Shown here piece by piece: positions 1 through 4,627 of a DNA stretch of 6,317 bases. The stretch's first letter is position 1. Each line of letters begins with the position of its first letter. Made by a program: the position numbers and the translations under genes. The stretch comes from Bacillota bacterium (GTDB lineage Bacteria > Bacillota_B > Desulfitobacteriia > Desulfitobacteriales > Desulfitobacteriaceae). The stretch lies in NCBI GenBank assembly GCA_021779415.1, contig JAJYAS010000220.1:1-6317 (forward strand), given 5' to 3'. The notes below the pieces were generated by a model. It was not told where the DNA came from and made no database searches. It saw nothing but the letters and a program-made list of their open reading frames with translations.

Positions 1-320
1 CCCCTTGGGGCATCGCGCAAGTCTACGAAATCAGCGCTCCTCCTGCCCTCCTTTCCGCAATGTTGCCAAAGGGATCAATTGCGATCGACGGAATTTCTCT
101 GACGATCATTGATGTCGAAGCTGATTATTTTACAGTCTCCCTAATTCCCCATACGTTTACGGAAACTACGCTAGGATTAAAAAGAATCGGCGCAAGCGTT
201 AACTTGGAAACAGATCTCATTGGCAAATATGTTGCTCGTTTTATGGGACTGAACACTTCCTATGGCAAAACTAAGGAAAATCTTTCTCTTGGTTTCTTAG
301 CTGAACACGGATTTATTTGA
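1..320 (+). CDS. ribE: Riboflavin synthase alpha chain, C-terminal half (5' partial)
   Basis: Riboflavin synthase dismutates two molecules of 6,7-dimethyl-8-ribityllumazine to riboflavin and a pyrimidine that RibH reuses; it is cytosolic. The open frame is already running at the left edge: the first whole codon is at position 3, and about 19 codons precede the in-frame ATG at 60. That ATG is therefore internal and not the start. The roughly 105 visible residues are the second lumazine-binding barrel, with the hallmark stretches KGSIAIDGISLT, SLIPHTFTETTLG and VNLETDLIGKYVARF, which closely match the C-terminal half of Bacillus RibE (about 215 residues in full). About half the protein is therefore missing to the left. 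The stop is TGA at 318-320. ribBA follows after 44 bases on the same strand with no terminator between, as expected for one rib operon. Confidence 0.95.
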   Translation, partial: PWGIAQVYEISAPPALLSAMLPKGSIAIDGISLTIIDVEADYFTVSLIPHTFTETTLGLKRIGASVNLETDLIGKYVARFMGLNTSYGKTKENLSLGFLAEHGFI

Positions 321-364
321 TCTATTGTTTAAATCGAATTAATTATACGAGGGAGTGAATATAT

Positions 365-1567
365 ATGTCATTTAACACAGTTGAAGAAGCTTTAGAAGAT
401 ATTAGACAAGGTAAAATGATTGTTATGGTGGATGACGAAGATCGCGAGAACGAGGGGGATCTTGTCATGGCCGCTGCAATGGCTACCCCAGAAGCCATTA
501 ATTTTATGGCAACCCATGGTCGAGGGCTAATATGCGTTCCCATGACTAAGGATCGAATTCATGCCTTGCAACTTGAACCGATGGTCACCGAGAACACAGA
601 TCCCCATGGGACTGCCTTTACGGTAAGTGTTGATTCTGTTGAAAGTTCCACTGGGATCTCCGCTTTTGAACGTGCAGCAACCGTCAAAATCCTAGCAGAC
701 CCTCACAGCCAACCAACAGAATTACACCGTCCAGGACATATCTTTCCACTTCAAGCTCGCGATGGCGGAGTCTTAGTTCGTGCAGGACACACGGAAGGGT
801 CTGTTGATTTAGCGCGCCTTGCTGGGCTTCAGCCGGCAGGATTGATTTGCGAGATAATGAACACAGATGGAACTATGGCGAGAGTACCCGATTTGTTGCT
901 TTTCGTAGAAAAACACAATCTTAAAATTATTACTCTTAAAGACCTTATCAGTTATCGACGCCAATCGGAAAAACTTATTGAAAGGGTCGACAGCATTAAT
1001 CTTCCTACAGGATTTGGCGACTTTCGAGCCGTCGGTTATCTCAGCATTCTTGATCGAGAAGAACACATAGCGTTAGTTAAAGGGACAGTTGACGATGGGA
1101 ATCCAGTGCTCGTCCGGGTTCACTCGGAATGTCTCACTGGGGATGTATTTCATTCCCTACGCTGTGATTGTGGAGACCAGCTCACTGCCGCACTAGAAGA
1201 AATCGAACGTGAAGGACGCGGTGTGTTGCTCTATATGCGCCAAGAAGGCCGAGGAATAGGGTTATTGAATAAACTCAGGGCCTATAAGCTTCAGGAAGAG
1301 GGCAAAGACACTGTAGAAGCTAATCTCGCTTTGGGATTTCCGGAAGACCTGCGTGACTATGGTGTTGGCGCTCAGATTTTAGCCGATCTCGGGATTTCAA
1401 AGGTACGCTTAATGACCAATAATCCGCGAAAAATAGTAGGCCTCGAAGGCTATGGTTTGAACGTCGTGGAACGAGTTCCGGTAGAGATACCGTCCAAACC
1501 GGAAAACTCCAAATATCTTTGCACTAAAAAACAAAAAATGGGACATTATTTAACTAGCGTTCACTAA
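365..1567 (+). CDS. ribBA: Bifunctional 3,4-dihydroxy-2-butanone-4-phosphate synthase / GTP cyclohydrolase II
   Basis: This enzyme makes both starting units of riboflavin: 3,4-dihydroxy-2-butanone 4-phosphate from ribulose 5-phosphate (RibB part) and diaminopyrimidine from GTP (RibA part). The 400 residues match the usual length of the fused protein. RibB, about residues 1-200, shows the acidic metal loop [10 protein letters not shown] (23-32), THGRG (50-54), HRPGH (121-125) and [14 protein letters not shown] (141-154). RibA, about 205-400, shows HSECLTGD (253-260) and LRCDCGDQL (265-273), giving the zinc ligands Cys256, Cys267 and Cys269. It also has [10 protein letters not shown] (291-300), DYGVGAQIL (331-339) and MTNNPRK (350-356). 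Both active sites look intact. The ATG at 365 follows a GAGGGAG ribosome binding site at 349-355. The gene sits between ribE and ribH, 38 bases before the ATG of ribH, and is probably co-transcribed with them. Confidence 0.97.
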   Translation: MSFNTVEEALEDIRQGKMIVMVDDEDRENEGDLVMAAAMATPEAINFMATHGRGLICVPMTKDRIHALQLEPMVTENTDPHGTAFTVSVDSVESSTGISAFERAATVKILADPHSQPTELHRPGHIFPLQARDGGVLVRAGHTEGSVDLARLAGLQPAGLICEIMNTDGTMARVPDLLLFVEKHNLKIITLKDLISYRRQSEKLIERVDSINLPTGFGDFRAVGYLSILDREEHIALVKGTVDDGNPVLVRVHSECLTGDVFHSLRCDCGDQLTAALEEIEREGRGVLLYMRQEGRGIGLLNKLRAYKLQEEGKDTVEANLALGFPEDLRDYGVGAQILADLGISKVRLMTNNPRKIVGLEGYGLNVVERVPVEIPSKPENSKYLCTKKQKMGHYLTSVH

Positions 1568-1605
1568 AAACCATTCGACTCACTTCAAGAAAGGATGTTT
1601 GATTG

Positions 1606-2067
1606 ATGAAAACGTATGAAGGAAATTTAGTAGCTCAAGGACTTAAGATTGGAATTATTGCCGCACGTTTTAATGAATTTATTACAAGTAAACTAGTCGG
1701 AGGCTCGATTGATGCCTTACTCCGACATGGAGTTCTTGAAGACGATATTGAATTAGCTTGGGTCCCAGGTGCCTTTGAAATTCCTCTTGTAGCCCAAAAA
1801 ATGGCGAATTCTAAACGCTACGACGCAGTTATTTGTCTTGGTGCTGTCATTCGCGGTGCCACTCCTCATTTTGATCTTGTTAGTAATGAGGTCAGCAAGG
1901 GAATTGCCCAAGTGGGACTCACTACCGGGGTGCCTGTAATTTTCGGGGTCTTAGCCACCGATAGTATTGAACAAGCGATTGAACGCGCAGGAACCAAAGC
2001 AGGTAATAAAGGCTTCGATGCTGCAATGACAGCCATCGAAACTGCTAACTTGCTCAAATCCTTTTAG
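1606..2067 (+). CDS. ribH: 6,7-dimethyl-8-ribityllumazine synthase
   Basis: Lumazine synthase condenses the RibA-derived ribitylamino-pyrimidine with the RibB product to give 6,7-dimethyl-8-ribityllumazine, the substrate of RibE. In Bacillus it forms a 60-subunit capsid around riboflavin synthase; that assembly is family knowledge and is not visible here. The 153 residues are the normal length. Visible motifs are [12 protein letters not shown] (6-17), [11 protein letters not shown] (20-30), VPGAFEIP (53-60), [13 protein letters not shown] (78-90, with the proton-relay His88) and [11 protein letters not shown] near the C-terminus. The start is chosen at ATG 1606. A TTG at 1603, directly adjacent in frame, is also possible, since the AAGGA site at 1591-1595 is 7 bases from the TTG and 10 from the ATG. 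Homologues begin at the position of the ATG-encoded Met. It is the last rib gene seen; no terminator follows its TAG. Confidence 0.96.
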   Translation: MKTYEGNLVAQGLKIGIIAARFNEFITSKLVGGSIDALLRHGVLEDDIELAWVPGAFEIPLVAQKMANSKRYDAVICLGAVIRGATPHFDLVSNEVSKGIAQVGLTTGVPVIFGVLATDSIEQAIERAGTKAGNKGFDAAMTAIETANLLKSF

Positions 2068-2205
2068 AATATAGCCGTACGTGATGACATTTTACACTGT
2101 AGGAATATGGAATATTGTCCACAAAATAATCGTTGTCAAAATGCATAATCTTTATTAGACTTAGTAAGATGGTTATGTCTAAATTTTGACAAGGAGTTGA
2201 GTGCT
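2068..2205 (+). promoter_or_regulatory. Leader/promoter region between ribH and the sigma-factor gene
   Basis: This 138-base AT-rich gap shows no intrinsic terminator for the rib operon. It offers two weak promoter readings. (1) A sigma-A-like pair, TTGTCA at 2133-2138, a 17-base spacer and TAGACT at 2156-2161, would start RNA near 2168. (2) A SigH-like pair, GTAGGAATA at 2099-2107 and ACAAAATAA at 2121-2129, would start RNA near 2135. The first box fits the B. subtilis SigH -35 pattern RnAGGAwWW; the second is one base off RnnGAATww. A heptamer GGAATAT is repeated in tandem at 2102-2115. Neither promoter is proven. Read-through from ribH is equally possible. Confidence 0.3.
2133..2192 (+). 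repeat. Nested inverted repeat in the leader of the SigH-like gene
   Basis: The arms TTGTCAAAAT (2133-2142) and ATTTTGACAA (2183-2192) are perfect 10-bp reverse complements. Inside them lies a second pair, TTAGAC (2155-2160) and GTCTAA (2177-2182). The two right arms are contiguous, while 12 bases separate the two left arms, so an RNA fold would be a long stem with a one-sided bulge and a 16-base loop. The right outer arm shares two bases (AA) with the AAGGAG ribosome binding site at 2191-2196. The structure could be an RNA that limits translation of the sigma gene, or a DNA operator whose half-sites contain the TTGTCA -35 candidate. The sequence alone does not decide between them. Confidence 0.5.
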
Positions 2206-2826
2206 ATGACTTCTAACATTAGTGCCCTAGATAAGGAAACGGCCATGCTTGAAGCAGCGCGCTCAGGTGACGAAGAAGCTTTAAACGAGATTATTCAACA
2301 CTATGAACCAGAAGTTCGTATGATTGCGTGTAAATATTTTTTACCTCGGGCAGATTATGAGGATCTTATTCAAGAGGGACGCATTGCGATTTATAGAGCA
2401 ATATTATCTTATGACACAAAGTTAGATATTCCCTTCCTTCATTTTTTAAGAATGGTCGTTAAACGCAAGCTCATTGATAGCATCCGTAAATACACACGCC
2501 AAAAACATGTCAACTTGAATGAGGCATACTCCCTCAATAATGTGCTTTCAGAGTCAGAGGAAACTAGTTTTTTAGAACTTTTACCGAACATCGAAGATCC
2601 TGCAGCAATGGTTATTGCTAATGAGGAAGCCCATTCAATGATTCAAGCCTTAAATAATGACTTGTCAAATCTTGAACGCCTAGTATTCGAACATTATTTC
2701 ATTCAAGGGTTCAAACAACGTGAAGTATCTCAACACTTAGGACTTCATCCAAAGTCTTTAGACAACGCAATCCAACGCATTAGGCGTAAAACAGAACTTT
2801 ATCGATCACGCCAAATTGCAGGTTAG
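2206..2826 (+). CDS. RNA polymerase sigma-70 family factor, SigH-like (sporulation sigma-H type)
   Basis: A sigma factor recruits core RNA polymerase to a specific promoter class. The 206 residues carry sigma region 2 (ADYEDLIQEGRIAIYRAI, 49-66) followed by KRKLIDSIRKYTRQKH (86-101), which covers the -10 recognition helix. There is a linker of about 50 residues and then region 4 with a helix-turn-helix (LSNLERLVFEHYF at 153-165, then QREVSQHLGLHPKSLDNAIQ at 171-190). The order and the phrases DLIQEG, TRQKH, LERLV and KSLDNAIQR closely parallel Bacillus SigH (about 218 residues), so this is a SigH-type and not an ECF factor. The sequence differs enough from SigH, and the context differs from the usual secE-nusG neighbourhood, that I infer a paralogue and give no symbol. 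The ATG at 2206 is preferred over an in-frame TTG at 2197 because AAGGAG (2191-2196) abuts the TTG but is 9 bases from the ATG. The leader carries an inverted repeat, and a membrane-protein gene follows 32 bases downstream. Confidence 0.88.
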   Translation: MTSNISALDKETAMLEAARSGDEEALNEIIQHYEPEVRMIACKYFLPRADYEDLIQEGRIAIYRAILSYDTKLDIPFLHFLRMVVKRKLIDSIRKYTRQKHVNLNEAYSLNNVLSESEETSFLELLPNIEDPAAMVIANEEAHSMIQALNNDLSNLERLVFEHYFIQGFKQREVSQHLGLHPKSLDNAIQRIRRKTELYRSRQIAG

Positions 2827-2846
2827 ACTACCTATTCACGGTCTAA
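2823..2846 (+). repeat. Short hairpin overlapping the sigma stop codon and the next ribosome binding site
   Basis: TTAGAC (2823-2828) and GTCTAA (2841-2846) are perfect reverse complements around a 12-base loop; a T-G wobble (2829 with 2840) could add one more pair. The left arm contains the TAG stop of the sigma gene (2824-2826). The right arm reaches into the very strong AAAGGAGG ribosome binding site (2845-2852) of the membrane-protein gene. The same two hexamers form the inner stem in the leader of the sigma gene. It may couple translation of the two genes, but six base pairs can also arise by chance. Confidence 0.35.
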
Positions 2847-2858
2847 AGGAGGGTAATA

Positions 2859-3389
2859 ATGCCTTCGTTTTCTGCCGTTATCTTTTCTTGGCGAATGCGC
2901 TTTACGAGGATGAAAAAGCATAAAAAAACTATTAGTATATGTGTCCTTTTACTTGTAGTCGCCACTATTTTCGGCCCGTCCACTTACCAAGAAAGTTGGC
3001 TTGATCCTTTCAAAACACTTAATATGCCCAACAGCGAGCTTAGACCTCATGCAATTACAATGCTGGGTATATTGAATAGTGAGGATCCATTTCATCCTTA
3101 TTACTTTACTAACCAAAGTCAAATCCAAGAGTTAATGCACAATTTGCAGCATGCCACCCCTCTAACTTCATCGGAACAAGCCTCAATCTCTTTAGAAAAT
3201 CAAAAAGTACAATATGTTACCTTACATCGCTCACCCTCCAACTACCATACAGAAGAAGATTTTGCTCTACAATATTATACAGACAAGGGTATTGTTCGTT
3301 TTGAGCAACAACTCTTTCGTATTAATGAGGCTACAATTTATTCCTTTACTAAGATTAATGAAGGCCTAATTTCAGGTTGGTGGAAATAA
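2859..3389 (+). CDS. Hypothetical single-pass membrane protein
   Basis: I do not recognise the family. The 176-residue product has a short basic N-terminus (residues 1-23, with RFTRMKKHKK at 14-23), one hydrophobic segment at about 24-39 and then about 135 mostly polar residues. By the positive-inside rule the bulk should lie outside the membrane. There is no lipobox and no clear signal-peptidase site, so an uncleaved anchor is likeliest. The outer part is rich in Tyr, His, Gln and Thr, has no cysteine and ends in GWWK. The ATG at 2859 is set by AAAGGAGG at 2845-2852. A later Met at residue 18 lacks a well-spaced site. It follows the SigH-like gene by 32 bases and is followed at once by a terminator, so the two are probably one transcript. 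With only about 23 residues inside the cell it is a poor candidate for a classical anti-sigma factor. Confidence 0.82.
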   Translation: MPSFSAVIFSWRMRFTRMKKHKKTISICVLLLVVATIFGPSTYQESWLDPFKTLNMPNSELRPHAITMLGILNSEDPFHPYYFTNQSQIQELMHNLQHATPLTSSEQASISLENQKVQYVTLHRSPSNYHTEEDFALQYYTDKGIVRFEQQLFRINEATIYSFTKINEGLISGWWK

Positions 3390-3421
3390 AGAAACCGGGA
3401 AGTAATCTTCCCGGTTTCTTT
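3388..3421. terminator. Bidirectional intrinsic terminator between convergent genes
   Basis: AAAGAAACCGGGAAG (3388-3402) and CTTCCCGGTTTCTTT (3407-3421) are perfect 15-bp reverse complements around a TAAT loop. The core is GC-rich and flanked by A and T runs on both sides, so the hairpin can end transcription in either direction. The left arm begins inside the TAA stop codon (3387-3389) of the membrane-protein gene. The other side lies 18 bases beyond the stop of the minus-strand coat gene. It therefore serves both convergent units. Confidence 0.95.
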
Positions 3422-3439
3422 AACGTCAGCCTTCCTCGC

Positions 3440-3637
3440 TCAGGCAATGCCACCATTTTGGTTAATCAACTTGCTGACTTTACTATGGGCATTGGTCGCT
3501 TCGTTAGCTAAGCGTAAGTAGATCTGTCTCAGGTCACCATGATGGGCGCGAGTGGCCAATGTCATGTATCCCATTGCAGCACTTGCAGCGTCTTTTTCAT
3601 AATCATAGAGCATATCCAAGTCCGAAAATTGACTCAT
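3440..3637 (-). CDS. Small CotF-like spore coat protein (helical hairpin)
   Basis: The 65-residue product looks like two amphipathic helices, about 5-27 and 33-58, with the pattern LDMLYDYEKDAASAA then LRQIYLRLANEA, AHSKV and a final NQNGG. This resembles the CotF/coat-F family, whose members pair a D-L-L helix with a second helix that ends in an H-x-K-V-S-like motif and a Gly-rich tail. The likely role is structural, in or under the endospore coat, but the family assignment is from pattern memory only. The ATG (complement of 3635-3637) follows a strong AGGAGGGG site (complement of 3644-3651). Only 16 bases separate it from the preceding coat gene, whose stop codon nearly touches this ribosome binding site, so the two genes are translated from one message. 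Transcription ends at the bidirectional hairpin downstream. Confidence 0.75.
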   Translation of the reverse strand: MSQFSDLDMLYDYEKDAASAAMGYMTLATRAHHGDLRQIYLRLANEATNAHSKVSKLINQNGGIA

Positions 3638-3653
3638 CTTCTACCCCTCCTTT

Positions 3654-3863
3654 CTATTGTAGTTCACTCATTCCTTTGTTAAAATATCCCACAACGTCTT
3701 CTAATCCTTTGGCTTGTTCTTTAAAAAATCCTTTCACAGCAGGGTCTTTTGCCAGCTCAACGTACATCTGACATTTTTTCATGGCAGTTTCGCTTTCAAT
3801 AATACTTCGGGTTATCATACCTTGGTCGAGGATTTTCTTCATTTCCATTTCATTTAGTTGCAT
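3654..3863 (-). CDS. Small CotF/ferritin-like spore coat protein, first gene of pair
   Basis: The product has 69 residues: a short N-terminus (MQLNEMEMKKILDQG), one helix over about 16-39 containing SIIESETAMKKCQMYVELA, the turn KDPAVKG (39-45) and a second helix over about 46-67. The pattern of alternating hydrophobic positions and the DP-A-V-K turn recalls ferritin-like or CotF-like coat proteins of spore-forming Clostridia. Function is inferred, not shown. One cysteine (Cys31) is present. The ATG (complement of 3861-3863) follows AAAAGGAGGG (complement of 3871-3880), a strong site at good spacing. The downstream partner begins 16 bases after its TAG. The two proteins each supply about half of a four-helix bundle, so they could act together. 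A mother-cell sporulation promoter would be expected upstream, but only a weak candidate is visible. Confidence 0.75.
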   Translation of the reverse strand: MQLNEMEMKKILDQGMITRSIIESETAMKKCQMYVELAKDPAVKGFFKEQAKGLEDVVGYFNKGMSELQ

Positions 3864-4099
3864 CTTAAGTCCCTCCTTTTTTAAAAGCTATTCCAAATAA
3901 CAATTTCAGGATGTGCAAAAAGACCGTAAATTATGCACGGTCTTTTTGTTTTTAGTATTTTAGTTTGTTTAATTAATTTTATAATTGTATTTAATAAAAA
4001 TAAACCACAAAGACCACTTTCATGGGTCGAATGGCACTACACGAATAGCTTAGAAAATGGTACATTATAAATAAAAAGTGAAATAGGAGGGTATAGACT
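3864..4099. other. Divergent intergenic spacer between coat genes and DivIVA-domain gene
   Basis: This 236-base, very AT-rich spacer must hold the promoters of the leftward coat pair and the rightward DivIVA-domain gene. I see no gene in it. Notable contents are the hairpin at 3916-3948, a TATAAT box at 3980-3985 without a recognisable -35, and CATTATA at 4063-4069 with GAATA at 4043-4047. The last pair looks like SigG/SigF-type boxes, but with a spacer of only 15. On the minus strand CATAATTTA (complement of 3927-3935) resembles a SigK -10 box but lacks a well-placed -35. None of these is strong enough to call as a promoter. Confidence 0.5.
3916..3948 (+). terminator. Terminator-like hairpin in the divergent spacer
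   Basis: CAAAAAGACCGT (3916-3927) and ACGGTCTTTTTG (3937-3948) form a perfect 12-bp stem with a 9-base loop, followed on the + strand by GTTTTTAG and further T-rich sequence. By shape it is an intrinsic terminator with the better T run in the rightward direction. No + strand gene ends before it, since the coat genes to its left run the other way. It could stop antisense transcripts, act in the leader of the DivIVA-domain gene, or act as a leader attenuator for the coat operon when read leftward. Confidence 0.65.
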
Positions 4100-4627
4100 A
4101 TGGAAACACCAGACTTTAAGCGAGTTATCCGTGGGTATGATTCGGAAGCTGTCGATCAAGCGTGGTCAGAAATAGACCGTCAGTTTTCCGAAGCAAGTGC
4201 AGCGAACAAAGAACTGCGCTTACAAATTAACAGCTTACGGGAACAGAACTCAGAATGGGGAAATCGACTCAAATACTATGAAACGATTGAAATGGACCTA
4301 AGGGATGCCCTTCTGAGTGCCCAACGCATAGCTAATCAGGTGAAGGAAGAAGCCACCAAGCAGGCAGATGAGCTTATGCAATCTGCCCGTAGTGAAAGTG
4401 AAACTATACTTGATGAAGCAAATCGCATTTCAGAATCAAAGGAACTTGAAGTAGAGACGATGCTGATAGAAAAGCGGATGGAAATCATCCAAACTGAGGA
4501 ACAAATACAACAGTTAACTGAACAGAAAACAGAACTTCAAACATTGGTAAATCAGGCCATCCGTGATTTGAAAAAGGTCATGGGATTATTAGAGCCTTCG
4601 ATAATCTCATCTGAAGAACCAACTTGA
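4100..4627 (+). CDS. DivIVA-domain coiled-coil protein
   Basis: DivIVA-family proteins are cytoplasmic coiled coils that collect at curved membrane (poles and septa) and recruit division, growth or sporulation partners. The 175 residues begin with the family signature FKRVIRGYDSEAVDQAW (6-22), where the RGYD turn and preceding hydrophobics form the membrane-binding tip. A first coil follows at about 25-60. YYETIEMDLRDALLSAQRIA then starts the second long coil, which is rich in Glu, Gln, Lys and Ala and runs to about residue 160. The tail is short and acidic (SSEEPT). The protein is close to the size of Bacillus DivIVA (about 164). The ATG follows TAGGAGGG at 4084-4091. The gene stands alone, away from the ylm/sepF division cluster where the main divIVA normally sits, so I infer a paralogue or specialised version and give no symbol. 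Its stop is back to back with that of the convergent UbiD gene. Confidence 0.88.
   Translation: METPDFKRVIRGYDSEAVDQAWSEIDRQFSEASAANKELRLQINSLREQNSEWGNRLKYYETIEMDLRDALLSAQRIANQVKEEATKQADELMQSARSESETILDEANRISESKELEVETMLIEKRMEIIQTEEQIQQLTEQKTELQTLVNQAIRDLKKVMGLLEPSIISSEEPT

Noticed and set aside
343..543. Minus-strand open frame of 66 codons inside ribBA
   Set aside because: It is fully antisense to the conserved RibB domain, has low-complexity Ser/Ile content and no recognisable motif.
809..1066. Minus-strand open frame of 85 codons inside ribBA
   Set aside because: It is a shadow of a strongly conserved coding region and matches no family I recognise.
1866..2057. Minus-strand open frame inside ribH
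   Set aside because: It is antisense to conserved lumazine synthase sequence with no independent support.
2197..2205. TTG at 2197 as start of the sigma factor
   Set aside because: The AAGGAG site directly abuts this codon, leaving no spacing; the ATG at 2206 is correctly placed.
2859..3389. Membrane protein as a classical anti-sigma factor
   Set aside because: Only about 23 basic residues precede the membrane segment, too few for a known anti-sigma domain.
3559..3771. Plus-strand open frame across the two coat genes
   Set aside because: It covers two minus-strand genes that have excellent ribosome binding sites, and its Ser/Pro-rich product looks like a shadow.
3980..3985. TATAAT box as promoter of the DivIVA-domain gene
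   Set aside because: It is in an extremely AT-rich stretch with no TTG-type -35 at 16-18 bases, so chance is likely.
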